Of a stretch of 13,213 nucleotides of DNA, positions 1 through 6,289 are shown one piece after another. The notes below the pieces were generated by a model that saw nothing but the letters and a program-made list of their open reading frames with translations, was not told the origin of the DNA and made no database searches. The stretch's first letter is position 1. The number at the start of each line of letters is the position of its first letter. Source of the stretch: Planctomycetota bacterium (GTDB lineage Bacteria > Planctomycetota > Phycisphaerae > Sedimentisphaerales > SG8-4); NCBI GenBank assembly GCA_030607345.1, contig JAUWKC010000012.1:1-13213 (forward strand), read 5' to 3'. The position numbers and the translations under genes are program-made.

Positions 1-348
1 GACGGACAACCCGGGCCGATGGCCGAGGATGTCCGCATCCTGATGTTCCGCAACGTCAGAGAGCTTTTGACAAATATAATCAAGCATGCACACGCACGGA
101 ACGTAAAGGTTTCGCTCAGCAGCCAAGACAGTCAAATAACAGTACGTATCCAGGACGACGGAATAGGCTTCGACCCGGCCCAGACAACCAAGCACGCCGC
201 CAGAAGAGGCGAATTCGGCCTCTTCAGCATCAGAGAAAGGCTTGAAGAGTTGGGCGGAAGTCTTGAAATTAACTCTTCACATGGTAAGGGCTGCACTGTT
301 ACAATGACAGCGCCCCTTCAGGAACAGCAAAGTTGCAGGGAGAAATGA
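1..348 (+). CDS. NarX/DegS-type sensor histidine kinase, C-terminal ATPase domain (5' end outside window)
   Basis: The frame is open from base 1, so this is the 3' end of a longer gene; the ATG at base 19 is internal and not a real start. The visible part is a HATPase_c domain of the HisKA_3 class (NarX, DegS, LiaS): N-box RELLTNIIKHA, G1 box DDGIGFD, G2 region GEFGLFSIRERLEELGG, and a closing strand ending TVTMTAPL. Domains of this class bind ATP and phosphorylate a His in a dimerisation helix, which would lie upstream and cannot be seen. The TGA stop is three bases before the ATG of the NarL-type regulator, so the two are almost certainly one operon and a cognate kinase-regulator pair. The short polar tail after the domain looks normal. 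The sensor domain and ligand are unknown. Confidence 0.93.
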   Translation, partial: DGQPGPMAEDVRILMFRNVRELLTNIIKHAHARNVKVSLSSQDSQITVRIQDDGIGFDPAQTTKHAARRGEFGLFSIRERLEELGGSLEINSSHGKGCTVTMTAPLQEQQSCREK

Positions 349-351
349 GCT

Positions 352-1005
352 ATGAGTATCAAAGTAATGTTGGCCGACGACCATGGAATCATCCGCCAGG
401 GCGTGCGTCTCCTGCTCGAACAGGAGCCGGACATCGAAGTTGTAGGTGAGGCTGAGGACGGACGAAAGGCCCTGGCCCTCGTCCAGGAGCTGCTTGCCGA
501 TATAGTCATTATGGATATAACTATGCCGAATCTCAACGGCATAGACGCCACCCGAAAGATAGTGTCGCAATTTCCGAAAGTCAAGGTGATTGCCCTGTCC
601 ATCCATTCCGGCAGACACTTCGTTGCCGACATGCTCAAAGCCGGCGCATCGGGCTATTTGTTAAAGGAATGTCTGGCCGACGAGCTGCTCCGGGCGATAC
701 GAACCGTCGCCAACGGAGGCATTTACCTTAGCCCCGGAGCCGCCGGCGCGGTCGTCGACGACTATGTGAAACGCTTGATGACCGTCACAAACTCGTGGAT
801 GGCTATGCTTACAGACAGAGAACGCGAAGTGCTCCAGCTCATAGCCGAAGGAAAAGCGATAAAGCAAATTGCACTGGAACTGCACGTCAGTAATAAGGCA
901 ATTGAGGCAGCCCGCCGCAAGATTATGGAAAAGCTCGACATACACAGCGTCGCGGAGCTTACAAAATATGCCATCCGCGAGGGGCTTACCTCCGTAGAGA
1001 CCTGA
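352..1005 (+). CDS. NarL/FixJ-type response regulator (receiver + LuxR-type HTH) with altered recognition helix
   Basis: A 217-residue protein, the usual length for the NarL family. The N-terminal receiver (about 3-120) has the acid pair in LADDH (D9, D10), phosphoacceptor D55 in VIMDITMP, S83 and K105 (YLLKE), so it should be phosphorylatable. The C-terminal LuxR-type HTH (about 153-212) starts LTDREREVLQLIAEGK. The recognition helix reads NKAIEAARRKIMEKL instead of the family pattern K-T-V-x-x-H-R-x-x-I: the usual Thr is Ala183 and the usual His is Ala187. DNA binding may therefore have changed in specificity or weakened. The start at 352 follows a purine-rich AGGGAG about ten bases upstream and lies three bases after the kinase stop, implying translational coupling. 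It is probably a transcription factor controlled by that kinase; its targets cannot be seen. Confidence 0.95.
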   Translation: MSIKVMLADDHGIIRQGVRLLLEQEPDIEVVGEAEDGRKALALVQELLADIVIMDITMPNLNGIDATRKIVSQFPKVKVIALSIHSGRHFVADMLKAGASGYLLKECLADELLRAIRTVANGGIYLSPGAAGAVVDDYVKRLMTVTNSWMAMLTDREREVLQLIAEGKAIKQIALELHVSNKAIEAARRKIMEKLDIHSVAELTKYAIREGLTSVET

Positions 1006-1220
1006 TCTCTCGCAGCCTCGGTGAGCCGCCGCCCGCCCGGCCCACCGTCAAGACTCAACCAGACATCCGGACCCCACTTGCCCGTTGACTCCCTTTGTGC
1101 CTCGGGCTCGGTCAAAGCGGCCCCTGTGCTCTTCCACCCCATTCAGCATTCCTTTTTAACCCCCCCCGAAGCGCTTAGGCAACTTGCCCGATAGCGATAT
1201 GCCAGGTCAGAAGTAGGCTT

Positions 1221-1488
1221 TTAGAACCGCTTTATTAGGAATATGCCATCCAGTTCTTTCAGGCTTTGACCGATAATAACCCTAATGGCATTGTCAAGCA
1301 TCGCAGGTCGCCGCGGCATAATATTTTCGGCCTGAACAAAACCGGACAATTTGCCTGGGTGTGCCAGGGGGGCGTCAGTCACAAAGTGACTGGCTAGCTG
1401 TCTCGCCGAGGATTAGTTTAAGAGCAAAGTGGGGGTTATTGTTGTCTGTGTGGATAGCAGCTTTGAGATTGGCGCTTCCTCCGGCACG
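1221..1488 (-). pseudogene. possible decayed minus-strand coding remnant
   Basis: On the minus strand, one frame open from 1488 to a stop at 1377-1375 gives 37 residues including HTDNNNPHFALKLILGE. A second frame, open from 1412 to a stop at 1223-1221, gives 63 residues including DAPLAHPGKLSGFVQAEN and IGQSLKELDGIFLIKRF. They overlap and differ by a frame, as expected for a gene broken by a frameshift, and both have a balanced amphipathic composition. I recognise no family. Open frames this short also occur by chance, so this is a weak call. The overlap coincides with the 1374-1394 hairpin. Confidence 0.2.
1374..1394. repeat. short perfect hairpin
   Basis: CAGTCAC (1376-1382) and GTGACTG (1386-1392) are perfect inverted repeats around an AAA loop. 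A G-T and a G-C pair extend the stem to 9 bp. No T-run follows on either strand, so it is not a typical intrinsic terminator. Function unknown. Confidence 0.5.
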
Positions 1489-1572
1489 TTAGCAGATGCT
1501 CGATGTCGATACCGTGGAGCAAGCGATATTTGAGAAGCTCAAAAAGGCGCCTGCTGACCGATAGAATCTGTG

Positions 1573-1619
1573 CTCCCGCCGGAAACCGTCTCATCCCTGT
1601 TCCTGTTTCCGGCAGGGAG
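1573..1619. repeat. strong long hairpin, 14-bp stem with one bulge
   Basis: CTCCC plus GCCGGAAAC (1573-1586) pairs with GTTTCCGGC, a bulged A, and GGGAG (1605-1619) around an 18-base loop. No U-tract follows, so it does not look like a simple terminator. It could be a structured RNA element or part of a small mobile element. The ends do not match the core sites of integron attC elements. Confidence 0.55.
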
Positions 1620-1745
1620 TCTGTCCACCCGGGTCTTGTGAGTCGTGCAATTCCATTCTCATATGATATTTTTTAACCAATATCCGCCGTGTTGCCGATA
1701 ACGATATCAGGCAGACGTGGAAAAAGAAGTATCTGCCTATGGGGG

Positions 1746-1757
1746 CCGATTAATCGG
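1746..1757. promoter_or_regulatory. 12-base palindrome, possible operator
   Basis: CCGATTAATCGG is a perfect palindrome about 110 bases upstream of the CheY-like gene at 1866. CTGCC on its left and GGCAG on its right can extend it into a larger hairpin. A perfect 12-base palindrome in a promoter region suggests a dimeric regulator site, but nothing else identifies the binder. Confidence 0.3.
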
Positions 1758-1865
1758 GGCAGAAAAAAACCTTTTCTTGCGGGTCTCGGTTCGGCGCCGC
1801 GGCAGGAAACGGCAGCGTTAACAAATGCATTGTGTACTTCACAATAGCTGATAGGGGGCGACACT

Positions 1866-2261
1866 ATGGCGAATTGCACCACTATTGTTGTTATCGAGGA
1901 CGAAGAACGAATCCGAAAAGTCCTGGATTACAACCTCAAACTTGACGGCTTTGAGGTGTTCCCGGCGCGGGACGGGCCTGAGGGACTCGAGCTCGCCCGT
2001 GATAAGAAGCCCGACCTTATTCTCCTCGATTGGATGATGCCCGGCATGGACGGCCTGCAGGTGCTCTCCGAGCTCAAGGAAGACGAAAAAACCAAGGACA
2101 TACCCGTCTTTATGTTGACGGCCAAAAGCATGATGACCGAAGTCGGACGGGCATTATATCAAGGGGCCGACGACTATATTGTCAAGCCCTTCGAGCCCAG
2201 AGAGCTTGGACAAATGTTAAAGGAAAAGCTCGAAAAGACAATGCAGACAAAATCACAGTAG
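1866..2261 (+). CDS. stand-alone CheY-like response regulator receiver
   Basis: A 131-residue protein made of a single receiver domain. It shows the acid pair in IEDEE (E11, D12), phosphoacceptor D55 in LILLDWMMPGMDG, T85 in MLTAKS and K107 in DYIVKPFEP, all consistent with a functional phosphoacceptor. The sequence style is OmpR-like, but there is no DNA-binding or enzymatic domain; the protein ends in a short charged tail. The ATG at 1866 has a G-rich Shine-Dalgarno candidate (GGGGGCG, about six bases upstream). It would be phosphorylated by a histidine kinase and act by protein contact or as a relay intermediate. Its kinase is not identifiable from position alone: the nearest are the partial kinase upstream and the two kinases downstream. 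It is followed after 78 bases by a NarL-type regulator on the same strand. Confidence 0.93.
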   Translation: MANCTTIVVIEDEERIRKVLDYNLKLDGFEVFPARDGPEGLELARDKKPDLILLDWMMPGMDGLQVLSELKEDEKTKDIPVFMLTAKSMMTEVGRALYQGADDYIVKPFEPRELGQMLKEKLEKTMQTKSQ

Positions 2262-2339
2262 AACGCCGGCCGACTATTGCCGCTTCTGAAGCTGTGCTGA
2301 ACGCGGGCGACGGTCTGCCGGTTGTAATCATTTGACGTT

Positions 2340-3047
2340 GTGAGCAAGACAAGGCAGCCTGAACCGTTTGAGTTGCGGGTGCGCAAGGTGAATGATAATT
2401 CGAAGATAAAGATTCTATTGGCGGATGACCACGAGATTATGCGCGACGGCCTCAAAGCCCTGTTGAACGACTGCCCCGGTATGAGGGTCGTCGGCGAGGC
2501 TGGAGACGCTGCAGGCGCCGAACGGGTAGCGCACGAAGTCAAACCCGACGTTATCACGATAGGCGTTAACATCGCCGGCGCAAATGGCATTGACACCGTT
2601 CGGAAGTTTGCACACGAATTCCCCAACGTCAAAATCGTTGCTCATTCCGTGTACCTCGAAAAGGCGTTTGTCGCCGAGATGCTCAAGGCAGGCACATCGG
2701 CTTACGTCCACAAAGAGCACGCCTTTGCCGAACTGGTCAAAGCCATAAATGCAGCGGCCCACAACGAGGTGTATCTTTGCCCGAAAGTCGCAAACGTTGT
2801 TATGAACGGCTACCTCAATAACCTTTCGCACAACGGCTCGGCGGAGGTGTGCCTGACCAACAGGGAACGCCAGGTCCTCAAGCTGCTGGCCGACGGAAAA
2901 TCCTCCAAGCAGATAGCACTGGAGCTTTACGTCAGCGTCAAGACGGTCGATACCCACCGCCGGCAGATTATGAATAAACTGAAGCTCTACAGCCTGCCGG
3001 AGCTTACAAAGTACGCCATCCGTTGTGGCATGACCTCTATCAACTGA
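2340..3047 (+). CDS. NarL/FixJ-type regulator with degenerate receiver (phosphoacceptor Asp replaced by Gly)
   Basis: 235 residues from the GTG at 2340; GTG at 2388 would give a more typical short N-terminus (VNDNSKIKILLADDH) and is a serious alternative. No strong ribosome-binding site favours either. The receiver (about 22-138) keeps the acid pair in LADDH, S103 and K125 (YVHKE). Where the family has D-x-x-M-P the protein reads ITIGVNIAGANG, so the phosphoacceptor is Gly75 (codon GGC, 2562-2564) and the Met-Pro is lost. Such receivers cannot be phosphorylated at the usual site and often work constitutively or by ligand or partner binding. The LuxR-type HTH (about 172-232) is fully canonical: LTNRERQVLKLLADGKS and KTVDTHRRQIMNKL. 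It is clearly a paralogue of the regulator at 352-1005, sharing AEMLKAG/ADMLKAG and ELTKYAIR. Reading frame and length are intact, so this is not an obvious pseudogene. Confidence 0.92.
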   Translation: MSKTRQPEPFELRVRKVNDNSKIKILLADDHEIMRDGLKALLNDCPGMRVVGEAGDAAGAERVAHEVKPDVITIGVNIAGANGIDTVRKFAHEFPNVKIVAHSVYLEKAFVAEMLKAGTSAYVHKEHAFAELVKAINAAAHNEVYLCPKVANVVMNGYLNNLSHNGSAEVCLTNRERQVLKLLADGKSSKQIALELYVSVKTVDTHRRQIMNKLKLYSLPELTKYAIRCGMTSIN

Positions 3048-3419
3048 GCGCGGCGGCCAACCGCATCCTTCCACCTCCATCGCACTTATTATCTTCTTAA
3101 TGAGTTTCTGCATACCCAAATCCCTGCCCTGCAGTTTGGCTGGATGCGGTATGTTCGGGAAATTAAACCGGCGCTCCTGCCGTAGCTTTGCCTGATTCAC
3201 AAGTAAGCCTCTTTCTGACCTTGTTTTCAGAAATTTACTCGTTATTTGAGTCATTCACGTTGTCGAAGTACCCGTGGGTTGTTTGAAATCAGCGCATTCG
3301 TGTCGTGCAGCATGATGGATTAGCCGTTTTATGGGGGCTTTTTATGACAGTGCCGCTCGGCGTCGTCTGTCCGGACCGCGCCGGTGACACGGGAAAAATC
3401 AGGTTCTTAATTGCTAACG

Positions 3420-3494
3420 GATAGTACCGCTGCCCGCACTAAAATCCAAAAAGCTCCTGTCGGGCATAAGGCGATGCGGGCAGTGGATGCTATC
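3420..3494 (+). promoter_or_regulatory. imperfect stem-loop in the leader of the TonB receptor gene
   Basis: CTGCCCGCA (3430-3438) pairs perfectly with TGCGGGCAG (3475-3483). Beyond a small internal loop GATAG (3420-3424) pairs with CTATC (3490-3494). Inside the loop, CGGGC at about 3460-3465 could compete for the same left arm (GCCCG, 3432-3436), so two exclusive folds are possible. This could be a leader-RNA switch or a protein-binding site. Confidence 0.45.
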
Positions 3495-3498
3495 TGCC

Positions 3499-3532
3499 GT
3501 GGTATTGTAACTTATACCACAGAGCATTTTTT
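3499..3532 (+). terminator. hairpin plus T-run before the TonB receptor start (attenuator-like)
   Basis: GTGGTAT (3499-3505) and ATACCAC (3514-3520) form a perfect 7-bp stem with an 8-base loop. A T6 run (3527-3532) follows after six bases. The gap is longer and the stem more AT-rich than in a strong intrinsic terminator. It ends about 15 bases before the GTG start, so it could attenuate transcription or limit ribosome access. Confidence 0.35.
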
Positions 3533-3546
3533 AAAAGGTTTTAGTT

Positions 3547-5601
3547 GTGGATAGAAAATACTATTCGATACCACAGGCTGTTCTTGTTTTTGCGCTCTTA
3601 GGCCTGTTGAGCGTCGCATCGCAGGTATTCGCAGAGCAGCAGGACCCAAATGACGAAGCGCGCCTTTTTCAGATGTCGCTTGAGGAGCTGATGGATGTGG
3701 AAATTGTCTCCGCTTCGCGTCAGCCCCGGAAAATGAGCGAGCTATCGGTCCCTGTAAGCGTGATTACTGCAGAAGATATTCACTACAGCGGCCTGACCAA
3801 TATCCCCGAAATCTTACAATTTTCTCCCGGTATCGACATGCTAAGAATAAGCCGCTTCAGATATGCCGTTGGTGTACGGGGACTGCACGAATTCATTTCA
3901 GACCGTACGTTGGTACTTATCAATGGACGTTCCGCCGAAAGCCCGTTGTTTGGAGGCTCAGAATACTACACACTGCCAATTCTTATGGAAGATATTGAAC
4001 GAATAGAAGTTGTGCGCGGTTCCGGCGGAGCTGCCTGGGGCGCAAACGCCTTTACAGGTGTAATCAATATCATAACAAAAAAGCCCGAAGATGTCCTCGG
4101 CGTTTTTAGCTCAACGACAATGACTGAATTCGGGGACAGCTACACCCATATTCGCGTAGCGGACAAAAAAGACAAATGGAAATGGCGGGTGTCTGCAGGG
4201 TATGAAGACCTTAAAAATTCCGACGATGCCGGCGCGGGCAGATATGTATCCAATACCACCGCTGGAGTGAATGCTCTAATGGGTTTCAGCGGTTTTACTG
4301 CAAATGATTTTTCGCGTAACTGGCGATTTGATTCTGAAGCCTTCTATGATTATTCCGACCAGACAAGGGTGTCATTTGGTGCCGGTCTCTCCCACGACCA
4401 GGTGGGCGACTGGGAGTTCGGCGGGTATTATCCGGGCGGAAACGGCTGGTACGAAACGGTCCGGTCATATACAAAGTTGGAGCACGAATTTGAGAATGGC
4501 AGTACCGGGTATCTACAGTGGTTCGGTAATTTCGCCAGTTCAAAGGTGCCGACCCTTATGAAATGGAACTGGATGCAGAATGATATCGAGGGACAATTGA
4601 ATTTCAAGGCTGCAGATGCCCACAACGTTACGATAGGCGGAAATTTGCGGTTTATACAGCTTGATACCAATACCAAAATAGAGAACCCTCAGCAGCTTAC
4701 ATACCCAGGTAGTCCATTCAGCGAACAATTGGCAGGGGCGTTCTTAATCGACCGCTGGTTGCTGAGTGACCGGCTTACTCTTGAGGGACAGATTCGTGGA
4801 GACTGGTATTCTGAAACGCAAACTGATTGGGCAACTCGCCTATCAGCTTTTTACGCAATGGATGAACAAAAGGACCACATACTTCGCTTCAGCTTCGCAA
4901 AGGCTTTTCGCACTCCTTTCACGTCACCTCGCAATACTTGGACCAGTCGCGTTCCGGTAGGTGGTGGTTTATATGCGTTTAATGTTAGACCGGCTGATGA
5001 ATTGGAAAACGAGGAGACCTACTCTCTCGAAGCAGGCTATACGGGCAAACTTGCCAAAAACCTGAAACTATGTGCGAATACGTATTACCAGCGTTTTGAA
5101 AAGCTCATCGGATATACCAAGACATACGTTGGTCCACTACCTTACCATAAGACTGAAAATATTGACGGTGCCGATTCCTGGGGCACTGAAGTGGAATTGG
5201 CCCTTGAGGGCAAACCAGGAAAAATCTCGGCCTGGCACACTTATAATGCCTTCCAGGAGGATATATCCCAACAGGGTATTCGCGCCTATTTGCCTGCCCA
5301 ACACAAGGCCGGATTAACCGGGCGTCTTTTTTTGCCGGACGGATGGACATTTAATGCAAACTATAAGTATATGGATACAACCCGTAAGCTTGACCTTGAC
5401 ACAACCCTTTCAGAAGTTGGCTCATCGCACCGCCTCGACCTGGGTCTGGCAAAAGAGTTCGCCAAAGGTAATGGTGAGCTTATGATTGGTGTAAGCGACC
5501 TTTTTAACAGCACAAATGGTCCCAATTTTGCGATAGGTCAATTAACTGCCCATGATGTACCGGGCCGAACGTTTTTTGTCCGGCTGCAATTGAGATTCTA
5601 A
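3547..5601 (+). CDS. TonB-dependent outer-membrane receptor
   Basis: 684 residues, normal for this family. The start is the GTG at 3547, with AAAAGG about eight bases upstream; it is needed for the signal peptide (about 1-29, cleavage near VFA-EQQ). The mature N-terminus has SLEELMDVEIVSASRQ, a TonB-box-like stretch, then a plug domain (about 60-180: VPVSVITAEDIHYSGLTNIPEILQFSPGI, DRTLVLINGR, DIERIEVVRGSGGAAWGANA, GVINIITKK). The rest is a 22-strand-type beta-barrel ending in RLQLRF, with the C-terminal Phe typical of outer-membrane proteins. TonB receptors move siderophores, cobalamin, sugars or other ligands across the outer membrane using TonB-ExbBD energy, and some transmit signals. No TonB, ABC or metabolic gene is adjacent; a YfiR-family gene and a sensor kinase follow, pointing to ligand sensing. 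The substrate cannot be told. Confidence 0.95.
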   Translation: MDRKYYSIPQAVLVFALLGLLSVASQVFAEQQDPNDEARLFQMSLEELMDVEIVSASRQPRKMSELSVPVSVITAEDIHYSGLTNIPEILQFSPGIDMLRISRFRYAVGVRGLHEFISDRTLVLINGRSAESPLFGGSEYYTLPILMEDIERIEVVRGSGGAAWGANAFTGVINIITKKPEDVLGVFSSTTMTEFGDSYTHIRVADKKDKWKWRVSAGYEDLKNSDDAGAGRYVSNTTAGVNALMGFSGFTANDFSRNWRFDSEAFYDYSDQTRVSFGAGLSHDQVGDWEFGGYYPGGNGWYETVRSYTKLEHEFENGSTGYLQWFGNFASSKVPTLMKWNWMQNDIEGQLNFKAADAHNVTIGGNLRFIQLDTNTKIENPQQLTYPGSPFSEQLAGAFLIDRWLLSDRLTLEGQIRGDWYSETQTDWATRLSAFYAMDEQKDHILRFSFAKAFRTPFTSPRNTWTSRVPVGGGLYAFNVRPADELENEETYSLEAGYTGKLAKNLKLCANTYYQRFEKLIGYTKTYVGPLPYHKTENIDGADSWGTEVELALEGKPGKISAWHTYNAFQEDISQQGIRAYLPAQHKAGLTGRLFLPDGWTFNANYKYMDTTRKLDLDTTLSEVGSSHRLDLGLAKEFAKGNGELMIGVSDLFNSTNGPNFAIGQLTAHDVPGRTFFVRLQLRF

Positions 5602-5650
5602 ATACGGAACAAGTAAAGGGCGGCAAAAACTGTTTTGTAAGTACTGAAGA

Positions 5651-6289
5651 ATGAGAATGAAATCTTACATTCTGATACTCTTATCCACGACTCTGACGCT
5701 ACTGCCGATTCAAGCACAGGCCCGGGCCGATTCCGCCCATAATCGGGAGTATAAAATCAAGGCTGCATTCTTGTTCAACTTTCTCAAGTTTGTCGACCGG
5801 CCTGAGGAAAAGCCTGCCGACAGCAATGAGCCTGTCATCATCGGTATCATCGGCGAGGACCAGTTTGAGAAGGCTTTTGAGCCGGTCAAGAACAAAAAAA
5901 TAGGAAACCGGCCTGTTGCGATAAAGCACTTCAAAAGTCTGTCGGAATTCGATGAAGCATCCGCGAAAGACAAGGCATCGCTCGCCCGGATGCTGAAGGC
6001 CTTCAGCAAGTGCCGTTTGTTGTTCGTTTGTTCCTCAGAGAAAAAACGTCTGGATGAAATCATTGCAGCCGTTAAGGGCTGCCCTGTGCTGACAGTCGGT
6101 GAGAACGCCGGTTTTCTTGAGACCGGAGGAATCATTAACTTCCTCGTCCAGCACAAAAAGGTCCGTTTTGAAATCAACCTCATTGCCGCCAAAAAAGCAA
6201 AGCTGAAAATCAGGTCCAAGCTGCTGCGACTGGCCAAAAGAGTGATTAAGGAAGAATCATCGGATACGAAAGAGGCTGACAATGGCTAA
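5651..6289 (+). CDS. YfiR-family (DUF4154) periplasmic protein
   Basis: 212 residues from ATG 5651; ATG 5657 (two codons in) has better-spaced purines (GAAGA) and may be the real start. A signal peptide covers about 1-25 (hydrophobic run SYILILLSTTLTLLPI, ending AQARA). The mature part is a YfiR/DUF4154 domain: YKIKAAFLFNFLKFVDRP at its start, PVIIGIIGEDQFEKAF, KNKKIGNRPVAIKH, CRLLFVCSSEK, VLTVGENAGFLETGGIINFLVQHKKVRFEINLIAAKKAKLKIRS near the end, the last stretches being the family's hallmark. In Pseudomonas YfiR is a periplasmic inhibitor of the diguanylate cyclase YfiN. Here no cyclase follows; instead the gene overlaps by eight bases (ATGGCTAA) the CHASE8 sensor kinase, so the kinase is the likely partner. 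The C-terminus is unusually Lys/Arg rich. Probably co-transcribed with the receptor 49 bases upstream. Confidence 0.93.
   Translation: MRMKSYILILLSTTLTLLPIQAQARADSAHNREYKIKAAFLFNFLKFVDRPEEKPADSNEPVIIGIIGEDQFEKAFEPVKNKKIGNRPVAIKHFKSLSEFDEASAKDKASLARMLKAFSKCRLLFVCSSEKKRLDEIIAAVKGCPVLTVGENAGFLETGGIINFLVQHKKVRFEINLIAAKKAKLKIRSKLLRLAKRVIKEESSDTKEADNG

Larger units (their letters stand above)
1006..1865. other. 860-base intergenic region without a confident gene
   Basis: No ORF here looks like a recognisable gene. It contains an 8-C run (1160-1167), a 9-bp hairpin (1374-1394), a long near-perfect hairpin (1573-1619) and a 12-base palindrome (1746-1757), listed separately. On the minus strand two adjacent overlapping frames, open over 1488-1375 and 1412-1221, have protein-like composition and could be a decayed gene. 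A 52-codon minus-strand ORF (1594-1436) overlaps them. I see no clear terminator after the regulator ending at 1005 and no convincing sigma-70 promoter for the gene at 1866, although the latter must be near the right end of this interval. Confidence 0.6.
3048..3546. other. 499-base intergenic and leader region upstream of the TonB receptor
   Basis: No plus-strand gene is visible. The first 200 bases are also covered by the start of a long minus-strand frame (3254 downward), most of which is the antisense of the regulator ending at 3047, so I do not call it. The last 130 bases carry two stem-loops (3420-3494 and 3499-3520) and a T6 run (3527-3532) directly before the receptor gene. This is the likely place for the promoter and any leader-based control of the receptor operon. 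I could not identify a convincing -35/-10 pair and did not recognise a known riboswitch class; the cobalamin core was looked for and not found. Confidence 0.6.

Noticed and set aside
1436..1594. 52-codon minus-strand ORF and a 22-codon plus-strand ORF (1496-1564)
   Set aside because: They overlap each other and the other candidate remnant, match no known family, and have no convincing start signal. Chance is the simpler explanation.
1573..1619. Integron attC site
   Set aside because: The arms are inverted repeats, but the conserved GTTRRRY/RYYYAAC core boxes are not placed as in attC and no integrase or cassette is near.
2415..3254. 279-codon open frame on the minus strand
   Set aside because: Most of it is the exact antisense of the well-supported NarL-type regulator. 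The 3048-3254 part looks slightly protein-like but matches no family I know and has no clear ribosome-binding site.
3331..3500. Cobalamin or c-di-GMP riboswitch in the TonB receptor leader
   Set aside because: The conserved core of neither class could be found; only generic stem-loops are present.
5710..6282. 190-codon minus-strand open frame
   Set aside because: It is antisense to the YfiR-family gene over its whole length and has a Ser/Leu/Arg-rich composition typical of shadow frames.
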